NCBI GenBank assembly: GCA_040506705.1
Contig: JBEVWG010000036.1
Span: 124,001 to 188,000, forward strand
Length of the DNA: 64,000 nucleotides
Direction of reading: 5' to 3'
From: Thiodiazotropha sp040506705
Lineage (GTDB): Bacteria > Pseudomonadota > Gammaproteobacteria > Chromatiales > Chromatiaceae
A program made the translations under genes and the position numbers. The notes under the pieces were generated by a model. That model was not told the DNA's origin. It was given only the letters and a program-made list of their open reading frames with translations, and ran no database searches. Shown here piece after piece: positions 52,909-61,831 of the stretch. Each line of letters begins with the position of its first letter. Position 1 is the first letter of the stretch.

Positions 52909-53106
52909 CTAAACCTTTACGTCGATATTGCCACCAATAGTGCTTGAGGGGCTTGGCATTTGTGGACTCTGCTTAATCGACTCAATCAATTTAGTAGCAG
53001 TCTGTTCCTGCATCTCCATCACTTTCTTCTGTGTGGCGACTCCAGTTTGGGTTCCAGTGTTTGCAATCATGCTGATTGCGTTGGAACTGACACCAGAAAT
53101 ATCCAT
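52909..53106 (-). CDS. YjfB family protein
   Basis: The 65-residue protein starts MDISGVSSNAISMIAN, has a Thr/Gln-rich central helix (ATQKKVMEMQEQTATKLIESI) and ends in a Pro/Ser segment closing with GGNIDVKV. This matches the small YjfB family of putative motility-associated proteins (MDIS start, NIDVKV end). Its biochemical role is unknown. GGAG lies 7 nt before the ATG. It is a monocistronic gene convergent with the GGDEF-EAL gene. Confidence 0.85.
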   Translation of the reverse strand: MDISGVSSNAISMIANTGTQTGVATQKKVMEMQEQTATKLIESIKQSPQMPSPSSTIGGNIDVKV

Positions 53107-53580
53107 AGCATAACTCCGGAAGATAATATGTAAGACTCAGTATTGAATGGCGGCATATCAGCTGGTTTCTTTAGTGAGGCTGAAGCGCTGAAAATAGAGA
53201 TTATGCTTATGGTATTTCAGTGGAAATTGGAAGTGAAGTCCACTAAGTGGTAGAAAGTAAGGAATAATATTTGTATTGAATGCTGAAGTAATCAAGCCCA
53301 AGCGAAGATAGATTTAACACAAATGTACATGTCATTCTTATTTTAGTAATTAAACTTATAAAATTCAGTTGAGTTTTACTATTAACTTCAATAAATATTG
53401 TGATAACGGGGCAGCTGGTGACAATAGAACAAGGGAGCCACTGAATAAGTCTGGGACAAACAAAGTGGTGCAATGCATGGCACGAATCTTCGTAATAGCC
53501 GGGTTAATATGAAGATTCGCACCGCACATGCGGCCCATTCTGGCGGTAAGATGTCGATCCATGACCTGTTCAGCGGTTGC
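53107..53580. other. Gap between the YjfB-like and SLC13 genes
   Basis: This 474-bp gap has no gene I can support. It is AT-rich, with an inverted repeat CGAATCTTC (53483-53491) / GAAGATTCG (53511-53519) that lies 62-100 bp beyond the SLC13 stop on the minus strand and could end that transcript. Confidence 0.6.
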
Positions 53581-55569
53581 TTAGAATACTAAAGACATCA
53601 TGGCCATCATTACCACCAGGAACAGTATTGTCATAATTCCGCCGGCTTTCATGAAATCAGCCACTCGATAGCCAGCAGGTCCCATGATCAGGGCGTTGAC
53701 CTGATGTGTTGGTATCAGAAAAGAGTTAGAGGTAGCAATGGCCACAGTCAAAGCAAATACTGCCGGGTTGCCACCGGCACCAATTGCGATATTGACTGCA
53801 AGTGGAACCAAAAGAACTGTCGCACCTACATTTGACATAACCAGGGTAAAAAAGGTTGCCAGTACAGCTATAGAAGCCTGTATGACCCACAGTGGCATAT
53901 CGCCTACTACAAATAAGACCTGTTCGGCTATCCATTTTGCTGTGCCGGATGTCTCCACAGCCAGCCCTAATGGGATGAGTGAGGCGAGTAGGAAAACTGT
54001 TTTCCAACTCACAGCATCATAGGCCTCTTCAATGTTAAGAACACCGGTTAATACCATACCAATGGCGCCAGTCAGCAGAGCGACAGAGAGGCGGATATCT
54101 GTAAACAGAACCATGAACAGGGCGATACCAAAGAAAATGGCTGCGGGTAAAATCTTGTTTGGGCGTAACTCTTCTTCGCGAGGGTATTCAGTGGTAACAA
54201 CAACAAAATCACGATCTTTCTCTAAGCGTTCCAATACATTCCACGCAGTATGAACAACCAGGGTATCACCAGCTTGCAAAGGTAAATTACGTATATCGTC
54301 TCCCTCTCTCATGGTTTCACCATTACGATGAAGGCCTATCATGGCCAGGCCATAGGTCTTTCTCATCCATACGTCACGTGCGCTTTTGCCAATCAGGGAG
54401 GAACCTGGTGGTATGACCACTTCACCAATACCCGATTTGCGGCTTGATAGAGATTCAGAGAAGGTGCGTAGTGTTTTGCGTAGTTTTAGGTTGAATCGTT
54501 CAACGAAGTGTGAAAGATCATGGGGATTTGCAACAACGCCCAGTACCATGCCAGGTTTAAACTCTGTGTCTCTGGCTATCGTCCCTGGTCCAACTCTGGC
54601 CTCTTCACCGGATTGTTTGCTACCGATTATTCTGATTCGGTAAGCCGTTTCAACATCATCAAGACGGACGCCGCTCAGTTCACTATCATCTTTAACAACG
54701 ACTTCGTTAATTGCAAAATCTACGTTATATACATCGTGAAAATACTGTAATGAATCAGAGCCAACAGTGCTGCTCTCACTTAAGGTTTTTGGCAATACAT
54801 ATCGCCCCGCGACTACGAAATAGATGATACCCGTGGCTATAAGAGCAATACCAACCGGCGTTACAGAGAATAGACCCCATGTATCCATCTGCTGCTCTGC
54901 CGGCAGTGCTTTGTTGGAAGTTAGAATAAGATCATTTAGAAGAATCAATGGACTTGATCCAACCATTGTCATTGTGCCGCCCAGGATAGCAGTAAAACCC
55001 ATCGGCATCAGTAAGCGCGACATGGGTAAACCTGACCGGGCAGAGATCCTTGATACCACAGGAAGGAAGAGAGCTGCTGCACCAACATTCTGCATAAATG
55101 AAGAGATAAATCCCACTGTTGCAGAAATAATGGGGATGATACGAGACTCTGTCGTACCACCAACCTGGAGGATAAAAGAAGCAACCTTAGTCATTATTCC
55201 TGTTTTATCCAAGCCGGCGCCGATGATCATAACCGCAATAATTGAGATCACAGCATTTGATGAGAAGCCATCAAAAAGGTGGTTGTTATTGACCAATCCC
55301 TGTTCCAGTCCCATAAAAGGTGCAAAGAGTGAGGTTAATCCGAGTAATACCATTACCGTGGCTGCCGCAACATCTACACCAACAATTTCAAAGGCAAAAA
55401 GGTAGATTGTTAAAACAAGAACTGCTGCCACCCATGCAATCTCAACTGTTGGTACTACGGTTGAGAGTAGAAGCGCCATAATGGCAAACAATATTCCGGC
55501 GATAATCTGTTTCTTTGTGAGCATGCCTGTATAGGCAATAGTCTGTTCTTCATCTGCTAACTTATTCAT
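53581..55569 (-). CDS. SLC13-family anion permease with RCK_C (TrkA-C) domains
   Basis: The 662-residue membrane transporter has two blocks of about five to six helices (about 25-235 and 480-662) around a cytosolic insert holding two TrkA-C/RCK_C-like units. One is around EVVVKDDSELSGVRLDDVETAYRIRIIG, the other around EVVIPPGSSLIGKSARDVWMRKTYGLAMIGLHRNGE. Motifs ISSFMQNVGAAALFLPVVSRIS and LVMSNVGATVLLVPLAVNI are the SLC13 helical hairpin repeats. Relatives move sulfate or dicarboxylates with sodium or protons. The substrate is unknown; sulfate or an organic anion is possible. It is co-directional with the Usp-like gene, which lies 65 nt upstream, behind a sigma-54 promoter. Confidence 0.92.
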   Translation of the reverse strand: MNKLADEEQTIAYTGMLTKKQIIAGILFAIMALLLSTVVPTVEIAWVAAVLVLTIYLFAFEIVGVDVAAATVMVLLGLTSLFAPFMGLEQGLVNNNHLFDGFSSNAVISIIAVMIIGAGLDKTGIMTKVASFILQVGGTTESRIIPIISATVGFISSFMQNVGAAALFLPVVSRISARSGLPMSRLLMPMGFTAILGGTMTMVGSSPLILLNDLILTSNKALPAEQQMDTWGLFSVTPVGIALIATGIIYFVVAGRYVLPKTLSESSTVGSDSLQYFHDVYNVDFAINEVVVKDDSELSGVRLDDVETAYRIRIIGSKQSGEEARVGPGTIARDTEFKPGMVLGVVANPHDLSHFVERFNLKLRKTLRTFSESLSSRKSGIGEVVIPPGSSLIGKSARDVWMRKTYGLAMIGLHRNGETMREGDDIRNLPLQAGDTLVVHTAWNVLERLEKDRDFVVVTTEYPREEELRPNKILPAAIFFGIALFMVLFTDIRLSVALLTGAIGMVLTGVLNIEEAYDAVSWKTVFLLASLIPLGLAVETSGTAKWIAEQVLFVVGDMPLWVIQASIAVLATFFTLVMSNVGATVLLVPLAVNIAIGAGGNPAVFALTVAIATSNSFLIPTHQVNALIMGPAGYRVADFMKAGGIMTILFLVVMMAMMSLVF

Positions 55570-55634
55570 TCTAAGGCTCTTTTTATCGTATCAAGTGGTC
55601 ATCTAATCGGTCATCAGGTAGAAAAAAGCCTGCT

Positions 55635-56183
55635 CTATGCGGCGGTCTGCTTTGCCGTCAACTCTGGTGATTTGTCCTCTATAAGAACTAATGGGACGTA
55701 AATACGACTTTTCTGATTTGGTATTACATCTCGAATCAACTCATTGGCAGATTTATCTGCCGGTGTTGAGACAAGAAAGATGAGGGAGGGGTGGTTAATG
55801 ATATAGCTACAGATATCCTCAACAGGAGATAAGCCAAGCGTAATAACATGGCAATCCAGATTGCTGGCTTTTGCCCGCTCCTGTATTGCGGATATATCTG
55901 ATTTGATCGCGTGATTGTGGACAAGCAGATCGATTTTAGCGCCCTGTTTGCTGCAACTTTCGAGTGCGTAGTCGAGCGCAGCTCCTACACCCTTGCCATC
56001 AGTTAATAAGGCAACACGATGTGATGCCTGTTTAGCAAGCGAAGGTTGCTTATTAGAGTGTGGTTCAGATTTGGCACCTACGCCTAATAGGTTTTTTTTT
56101 GTGCTGAGAGGAAGATATTCTCCCGCGTTCTGGAGAGCCAGTCCGGCTAAGATTTTTTTTAAATCGTCGTTGAGTTTAGTCAT
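55635..56183 (-). CDS. Usp-like cytosolic protein upstream of the SLC13 transporter
   Basis: The protein has about 182 residues from ATG 56183 (MTKLNDDLKK). The C-terminal half (about 60-175) has the alternating strand-helix look of a universal stress protein or related Rossmann-like fold: HRVALLTDGKGVGAALDYALESCSKQGAKIDLLVHN, CHVITLGLSPVEDICSYIINHP and IFLVSTPADKSANELIRDVI. A helical N-terminus precedes it. I do not see the canonical GxxGS ATP loop, so nucleotide binding is uncertain. The sigma-54 promoter at 56219-56234 would begin transcription at about 56208, which makes the upstream ATG at 56207 leaderless and supports the 56183 start. The gene leads the SLC13 unit. Confidence 0.75.
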   Translation of the reverse strand: MTKLNDDLKKILAGLALQNAGEYLPLSTKKNLLGVGAKSEPHSNKQPSLAKQASHRVALLTDGKGVGAALDYALESCSKQGAKIDLLVHNHAIKSDISAIQERAKASNLDCHVITLGLSPVEDICSYIINHPSLIFLVSTPADKSANELIRDVIPNQKSRIYVPLVLIEDKSPELTAKQTAA

Positions 56184-56218
56184 GTCACTTGTCCAAAAAA
56201 ACATCATTACTCACTTAG

Positions 56219-56234
56219 AGCAGGATATGTGCCA
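56219..56234 (-). promoter_or_regulatory. Sigma-54 promoter of the Usp-like/SLC13 unit
   Basis: On the minus strand TGGCACATATCCTGCT has a perfect TGGCAC -24 box and GC at -12 with GG-N10-GC spacing. Its orientation and about 25-nt leader suit the Usp-like gene. The neighbouring NtrC-type activator is the obvious regulator. Confidence 0.7.
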
Positions 56235-56377
56235 AGAGTGATAAATCGATAAGTAACTGAATTAACTACTAATAATTATCAGTGTATTTGGTTTGTGCGT
56301 TGCAATATGCAATATCATTTGAGTGATGATTAATCTGATCTTCGTTAATGCAGGGTTTAGCAGCATCTGATAGAGTT

Positions 56378-56392
56378 GTTTCAATTTGAAAC
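56378..56392. promoter_or_regulatory. Palindromic candidate enhancer site
   Basis: GTTTCAA-T-TTGAAAC is a perfect 15-bp palindrome about 145 bp upstream of the sigma-54 -24 box and 18 bp before the kinase start codon. It could be the binding site of the NtrC-type regulator, serving activation and self-control. Confidence 0.45.
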
Positions 56393-56410
56393 GGTGTGTT
56401 GCGTTTTGTA

Positions 56411-57904
56411 ATGACAGTTCAATTCGACTTCTCCAGTTTACGAGGCAAGATCACAACGGCCTACGTGGTGTTAGTGGCGGCGACCCTGATGCTTGCCGTA
56501 ATCGCTTTTCTTGATCTGCTGTTTCTCGAGCGACAGGTTCGGGAGGGAGAAGTCGTGTCAGATTTAAAAGATGCGGTTTTGGAAATGCGTAGGGAAGAGA
56601 AGAACCTCTTTCTCTATACAGATAATGAGGCGTTGGCAAAAGCTGATCTATCTGCTGAGACAGCTCTTGCCATACTGCATGAACATAAGCAGGCTTTGGC
56701 GGCTATTTTTCTCACCACTAAGCACGCCAGCATGGTTGAGAAAATAGACTCGTACCGAAATCAGTTGCATCGCTGGAAGCTATCAAATGGTGAACGGCGA
56801 TCAGAATTGGAAGAGGAAATCAGAACCATAGGTCACCAGATTTATCTCACAGTTGAGTCACTCTCCACGCTTGAAAGGAGTATGCTGGAGGATGCAGTTC
56901 AGGAGTCTCAGTGGTTTTTACTGCTATTTCTAATGATCATCGGTCTTGCAATTTTTGTTGTGGGTAGGCAGCTCAAACAGGTTGTACTTACCCCCCTTAA
57001 AAAGCTTGAGTCGCGGATGAAGCCGATTGCAGAAGGGCGATTTGACAGTATGCATTCACCATCCAGGGATCGTGAATTTATTACTTTTACAGATGCATTC
57101 AACCGGATGCTTAAAGAGCTGGAGATTCGCCAGCGTCGCATGTTGCAGTCAGAGAAGTTAGCCTCGCTAGGGATACTCTCTTCCGGGGTGGCGCATGAGT
57201 TGAATAATCCACTTTCGAATATTTCTTCATCCTGCCAATTACTGATTGAAGAGTTGAATGAAGCAGACCCGGAACAGCTCAATATTTGGTTGAAACAGAT
57301 CGATAGTGAAACAGAGCGTGGCAGGCAGATAGTAAAAACCCTGCTGGACTTTGGCGGACAACGAGTATTCCAAAAAGTACCAATAGCGCTTCACTCATTA
57401 ATTGAAGAGACAAGATATCTGATCGAAAAAAGTATAAATCACTATTCGGGTAAGTTGACCACGAATATTCCTGATGACTTGCTGCTGTCTATAGATAAAC
57501 AGCGGATACAACAACTTTTCATAAACCTGATTCAGAATGCATTGCATGCTGGAGGAGAGGGAGTAACTATTCTGATTAGTGCTGTTGTATGTGAAAAGGG
57601 TATGTTGATGTTACCTGATGAGGCTGTTTTTGCGGGTGAAGTTAAATGCGCAACAGATAATGATATGTCAGTTGTAGAGATCATGGTCAGTGATAATGGC
57701 CCGGGAATTTCCAGTGAAGCCATGTCAAAAGTTTATGATCCTTTTTATACAACGAGTGAGCCGGGGAATGGTGTTGGGCTTGGCTTGTTTATTGTCCAAG
57801 AGATTGTACGAGAGCATGGTGGTTGTCTTGCGATAGCATCCAAGCCAGGTGAAGGCACCAAGGTGATCGTGCTGCTCCCACAGGGAGATATGAGTGATGC
57901 CTGA
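56411..57904 (+). CDS. Membrane sensor histidine kinase (HAMP)
   Basis: This kinase of about 497 residues has two transmembrane helices (about 16-37 and 165-185) around a periplasmic helical sensor of about 125 residues. A HAMP domain follows (about 190-240, PLKKLESRMKPIAEGRFD), then an H-box SSGVAHELNNPLSN with phospho-acceptor His262. The N-box NLIQNALHAGG and the ATP lid SDNGPGI and GNGVGLGLFIVQEI complete the catalytic domain. It belongs to the group that pairs with NtrC-type regulators. The regulator gene overlaps its 3' end by 8 nt. No ribosome site is clear before ATG 56411; GTG 56396 is an alternative. Confidence 0.93.
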   Translation: MTVQFDFSSLRGKITTAYVVLVAATLMLAVIAFLDLLFLERQVREGEVVSDLKDAVLEMRREEKNLFLYTDNEALAKADLSAETALAILHEHKQALAAIFLTTKHASMVEKIDSYRNQLHRWKLSNGERRSELEEEIRTIGHQIYLTVESLSTLERSMLEDAVQESQWFLLLFLMIIGLAIFVVGRQLKQVVLTPLKKLESRMKPIAEGRFDSMHSPSRDREFITFTDAFNRMLKELEIRQRRMLQSEKLASLGILSSGVAHELNNPLSNISSSCQLLIEELNEADPEQLNIWLKQIDSETERGRQIVKTLLDFGGQRVFQKVPIALHSLIEETRYLIEKSINHYSGKLTTNIPDDLLLSIDKQRIQQLFINLIQNALHAGGEGVTILISAVVCEKGMLMLPDEAVFAGEVKCATDNDMSVVEIMVSDNGPGISSEAMSKVYDPFYTTSEPGNGVGLGLFIVQEIVREHGGCLAIASKPGEGTKVIVLLPQGDMSDA

Positions 57905-59273
57905 TGAGATGATGGAAAAAGCACATATTCTCATTGTTGATGATGAGGTCACTGCAGTTGAAAATCTTGCCCATGTTTGCCGCAAACTGGGGCATGAAGT
58001 TACCACTCGAACCAGTGGGGCCGAGGCTATTGAAGTGCTTGAGTCGTTAGCTGTCGATCTTGTGCTTACCGATTTAAGAATGGAAAAAATCGATGGTATG
58101 GAGGTGCTTCGCAGGGCCGGTGAAATCGATCCTGACATTGCAGTGATACTCATAACCGGCTTTGCAACACTGGATTCTGCAGTTAACGCTATGAAGGCGG
58201 GTGCCTTTCACTATATAGCAAAGCCGTTTAGATTGGATGAGGTGCGTGAAGTCATTGGCAAGGCAATTGAATTTGTCTTTCTGAAGCGTGAAAACCGCAG
58301 CCTGAAAAGTAAGCTTGGAGAAAGTAATTCTGGACCTGTTTTTATCACTCAGGATGCAGCTGTACTACGTATGCTTGAGATGGCGCGTCAAGTAGCAGTA
58401 AGCGATTCGAGTGTTCTTCTGACTGGTGAGAGCGGCACAGGTAAAGAGTTAATGGCACGATATGTTCATGCCTACAGCCCTCGAAGTGAAGGGACTTTTC
58501 TGGCATTGAATTGTGGTTCACTTCAAGAAGACCTGCTGGCAAATGAACTGTTCGGTCACGAGAAAGGGGCCTATACCGGTGCCACTGAGTCCCGTACCGG
58601 TCTGATTGAGGCGGCGAGTGGGGGTACTCTTTTTCTGGATGAAATAGCCGAGATGTCGCTGGGAATGCAGGTAAAGCTGCTGCGCGTGATTCAGGAGAGG
58701 GAGGTACAGCGTCTTGGCTCAACCACAGCAGTTGCTGTAGATATTCGTCTGATAACCGCAACCCATAGAGACCTGCTGAGTGAGGTTGCTGCCGGGCGAT
58801 TCAGGCAGGATCTCTACTATCGCCTGGCTGTGGTGGGTATGCATCTCCCCCCCCTTTCGGAAAGAAAGAGTGATATTCCAATGTTGGCATACTTTTTTCT
58901 GCGTAAACATGCAGCACGTATGCAGCGAGAGGTGGATGATATCGATGAGCAGGCTCTTTCAGCGCTATCCGAATATGAGTATCCGGGTAATGTCCGAGAG
59001 CTGGAAAATATCATAGAGCGGTCAATTGTACTTGCCCATGAAAAAACCGTTTCTACAGCAGATCTACCCGCTGCTCTGGTGGAACGGTCAGTGCATGTAG
59101 TAAGGGAAAAAGCTGGGCGCCTGCCAACCCTGGCTGAAAGGGAGGCAGACTATATCACCTATGTATTAGAGAGAAGCGAAGACAATCGCACTAAAGCAGC
59201 AAAAATTCTTGGTATTGATCGGGTTTCTTTATGGCGGAAACTAAAGAAGTATGGCATGGAAGAGGCAGAATAG
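57897..59273 (+). CDS. NtrC-family sigma-54-dependent response regulator
   Basis: The 458-residue regulator has three domains. The receiver (about 8-125) has phospho-acceptor Asp59 (LVLTDLRMEK). The AAA+ sigma-54 activation domain (about 145-385) has Walker A GESGTGKE at 177-184, the sigma-54 contact loop GAYTGA at 224-229 and Walker B LFLDEIAEM. A C-terminal Fis-type HTH ends the chain (RTKAAKILGIDRVSLWRKLKKYG). ATG 57897 has GGGAG 9 nt upstream and overlaps the kinase stop, giving coupled translation. It should activate the sigma-54 promoter at 56219-56234 in the divergent gap. Confidence 0.96.
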   Translation: MPDEMMEKAHILIVDDEVTAVENLAHVCRKLGHEVTTRTSGAEAIEVLESLAVDLVLTDLRMEKIDGMEVLRRAGEIDPDIAVILITGFATLDSAVNAMKAGAFHYIAKPFRLDEVREVIGKAIEFVFLKRENRSLKSKLGESNSGPVFITQDAAVLRMLEMARQVAVSDSSVLLTGESGTGKELMARYVHAYSPRSEGTFLALNCGSLQEDLLANELFGHEKGAYTGATESRTGLIEAASGGTLFLDEIAEMSLGMQVKLLRVIQEREVQRLGSTTAVAVDIRLITATHRDLLSEVAAGRFRQDLYYRLAVVGMHLPPLSERKSDIPMLAYFFLRKHAARMQREVDDIDEQALSALSEYEYPGNVRELENIIERSIVLAHEKTVSTADLPAALVERSVHVVREKAGRLPTLAEREADYITYVLERSEDNRTKAAKILGIDRVSLWRKLKKYGMEEAE

Positions 59274-59313
59274 AGCTATTTGCTATTGTCGGTCTATCTG
59301 TCTCATAAATAAC

Positions 59314-60609
59314 TCAACCACCATCTGGCGTGAACTTTAAAACATTACCGTTGATGCAATAGCGTTTGTGGGTTGGTGCCGGGCCATCATCGAAGACATG
59401 ACCTAGATGAATCCCGGAACTGGCACTACGTACTTCAACCCGCCGCATACCGTGACTGTTATCCTCATACAGAGTGATTGCTCCCTCCACCGGATTGAAG
59501 AAGCTTGGCCATCCACTACCGCTCTCAAATTTAGAGTCGCTTCGGAACAGGGCTGCTCCAGTGATTGGGTCAACAAACGTACCTGCTCTCTTTTCATCCA
59601 GATGAGAGCCTGTGAAGGCCCGCTCTGTACCTTGTTCGAAAGCGATATTCTTTTGTTCAGGGGTTAGGAGTTGGTAGCCAAGCCACTGCCAAAATCTGGC
59701 TTTATCACCATCGTAACCTGTATATCTTGAGATCTCGCTGCCATTTTCAAAGAGTACTATGGTTGGTGTGGCGAAGAGTCTATTTTCAAGACGCCAGTCA
59801 GATGGTGGCTGCGGATTTGTGGTGCGGGCTATATCCAGCTCAGAGCGCCAGTTATCAACTATTTCCAACTTGAACTGTTTGCAAAAAGCGCAATCATCAG
59901 ACTCAAAGACGATGAGTTGTCGAGAGTGATTGAGCGTGGTTGGGTCGAGCTGAGTAGGCATAGAAGACTCCTTATTCATCTTCTGTAATTTACCAGGATA
60001 ATCTATACCTGTACCACCCAGGCCACAGTAGCCGTTTGGGTTTTTTGCCAGATAATCCTGATGGTATGTCTCCGCTGAAGAGTAGTTGGTCAGTGGTGCA
60101 ATCTCTGTAGTGATATTTCCATACTCCTTTTCGTGTAATGCTTGTTGATAGGTATTACGCGTCCTGGTGGCAGTATCAAACTGCGCCATGCTATGAGTAT
60201 AGATCGCACTACGATAGTTTGTGCCAATATCATTGCCCTGCCTGTCACCCTGGGTTGGGTCATGGTTTTCCCAGAATCCAATCAATACAGATTCCAGATC
60301 AGTTTCATTTGTGTTGAAAGTGACCTTTACCACTTCTGCATGATTACGCTTATTGCTCAGACCAAGTTTGATCAGGGACTCATGGGAGAGAACGCTGCGG
60401 TAGGTTGCCTCGATATCACCATTCGCATAGCCACTTTCAACATCGACTACCCCAGGTAATGCAGACATGCGTTTTTCAGCTCCCCAGAAGCAGCCCATAC
60501 CGAGAATAATGGAATCTGTATGCTTTTTCTGATTGTCTGCAAAAGAGTGAAAAAAAGGTATCAGGGCTAAAATGGCGGTGATCAGAATGAGATGAAATCG
60601 GGCTTTCAT
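59314..60609 (-). CDS. Secreted MsrA-thioredoxin-like-MsrB fusion (methionine sulfoxide reductase)
   Basis: The 431-residue protein repairs oxidised methionine in envelope proteins. It has a signal peptide (LILITAILALIPFFHSFA). MsrA spans about residues 32-205, with catalytic Cys40 in GMGCFWGAE and a resolving-type Cys195 in NGYCGLGGTG. A thioredoxin-like domain (about 225-330) carries Cys240 and Cys243 in DDCAFCKQF. MsrB fills about 330-431, with catalytic Cys418 in KRYCINGN. MsrB lacks both zinc CxxC pairs, and the usual second Cys is Ser in SGSGWPSFF, so reduction may depend on the fused CxxC domain. The domain order differs from Neisseria PilB (thioredoxin-MsrA-MsrB). ATG 60609 is preferred to the ATG-less extension. 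Confidence 0.92.
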   Translation of the reverse strand: MKARFHLILITAILALIPFFHSFADNQKKHTDSIILGMGCFWGAEKRMSALPGVVDVESGYANGDIEATYRSVLSHESLIKLGLSNKRNHAEVVKVTFNTNETDLESVLIGFWENHDPTQGDRQGNDIGTNYRSAIYTHSMAQFDTATRTRNTYQQALHEKEYGNITTEIAPLTNYSSAETYHQDYLAKNPNGYCGLGGTGIDYPGKLQKMNKESSMPTQLDPTTLNHSRQLIVFESDDCAFCKQFKLEIVDNWRSELDIARTTNPQPPSDWRLENRLFATPTIVLFENGSEISRYTGYDGDKARFWQWLGYQLLTPEQKNIAFEQGTERAFTGSHLDEKRAGTFVDPITGAALFRSDSKFESGSGWPSFFNPVEGAITLYEDNSHGMRRVEVRSASSGIHLGHVFDDGPAPTHKRYCINGNVLKFTPDGG

Positions 60610-60809
60610 AACAGAACCTGTATTGCTATTGATCAATTTTCATAGCTTGAAGTGTAGGTTACAGAGCAGTGTGGAATCATCACGTAAATATAACAAAAAC
60701 ATAACAACTCAGAGGATATGTAAAATACCAGACTCTATACAGACCAATATTAAAGATCGAGGTTCCACAAGTTAATAGAGGTGACCTTATGTCATAGTCG
60801 TGATCTCGG

Positions 60810-60832
60810 GTAGGGTGGTGCCATACCCCACA
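60810..60832 (+). repeat. Degenerate GTAGGGTG-type repeat upstream of msrAB
   Basis: GTAGGGTGGTGCCATACCCC followed by ACA is a diverged form of the element found at 10.3 and 10.6 kb. It lies in the gap between the alpha/beta hydrolase and the MsrAB gene. Confidence 0.5.
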
Positions 60833-60862
60833 GGAATCCCAATTGAGTGATCTGAATCGATT

Positions 60863-61723
60863 TTACAGCTCAACCACGTTGTCATGTATAAAGCTAACCA
60901 GCATATCAGCATGGTCATGGAAGCAATCGACAGAGTCGTGCTGTGCGCCTTCAATGGCGATGACCTCTATCGGTCGCTCTTTTGTAGCATTGGCTTCAAT
61001 CAATTTCATATCACTGATGGGTACAACCCTATCGTCGGTTCCATGGGCAAGCAGAACCGGACAACGGACATCGACGATTCGGTTCATTGGGGCAATGTCA
61101 TCGAAACGAAATCCGATAACCCATTGGATATAACTCATTATGATTTCTCGTAGAGGCCGAGGTAACCAGGGCTTGTCGAGGTGTCGATTCATTACCAGGT
61201 TAGGGTGAGCAAAACCTGAAACGCCGATTACGCTATCGATATCTGATCTTTTTGAGGCTGACAGAATAGCGGCTGCAGCACCTATTGAGTGGCCGAGAAC
61301 TATAAGCCTATGTTCTGGACTTTTTTGTTTGATCCATGTGATTGCACTATCAAGATCCTCAGAAAACCTAGGTAGAGATGAGAAACTGTCACTGTCACTT
61401 TTGCCATGATTGCGCGCGTCATAAAGTAGTAGATCCATGCCGGCTTTGTGAAAGGGCTGTGCCAGTGGCAGCATCATCTCTGCATTACCGCCCCAACCGT
61501 GGACAATGATAAGCGTCGCCTTACTCCCTTGCGCTGTTATATGCCATGCAAAAAGGTTTTTATCACCAATAGTTTTCAGTTTGTGCTCAGAGTAAGGCAG
61601 CTTAAAGTCATCTGGTGTTCCTGTTTCCACCACTCGTGGAGCACGGTAGACCAGGTGAAGTATGGTTGGGAAGATAATGATGATTGCGAAAATGAGAATG
61701 CAACTTAGGACGATAAGACTCAT
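60863..61723 (-). CDS. Membrane-anchored alpha/beta hydrolase
   Basis: The 286-residue protein has an N-terminal membrane helix (LIVLSCILIFAIIIIFPTILHL). The alpha/beta hydrolase core has the oxyanion HGWGG (about 79-83), the nucleophile elbow VLGHSIGAAAAIL with Ser, an Asp in VRCPVLLAHGTDDRVVP, and a terminal His in EGAQHDSVDCFHDH. This fits an esterase or lipase of the BEM46/YqkD type. The natural substrate is unknown and the neighbours do not help. Confidence 0.85.
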   Translation of the reverse strand: MSLIVLSCILIFAIIIIFPTILHLVYRAPRVVETGTPDDFKLPYSEHKLKTIGDKNLFAWHITAQGSKATLIIVHGWGGNAEMMLPLAQPFHKAGMDLLLYDARNHGKSDSDSFSSLPRFSEDLDSAITWIKQKSPEHRLIVLGHSIGAAAAILSASKRSDIDSVIGVSGFAHPNLVMNRHLDKPWLPRPLREIIMSYIQWVIGFRFDDIAPMNRIVDVRCPVLLAHGTDDRVVPISDMKLIEANATKERPIEVIAIEGAQHDSVDCFHDHADMLVSFIHDNVVEL

Positions 61724-61831
61724 TATATAATTCTATAGTTGGTTAATGAATATAGTGGTTGATCAAAACGTGGTTCTGAGGGTGATCTCCTGATCTAAAG
61801 TCACGACGAGTTGAATCGATATTTCTAAAGC

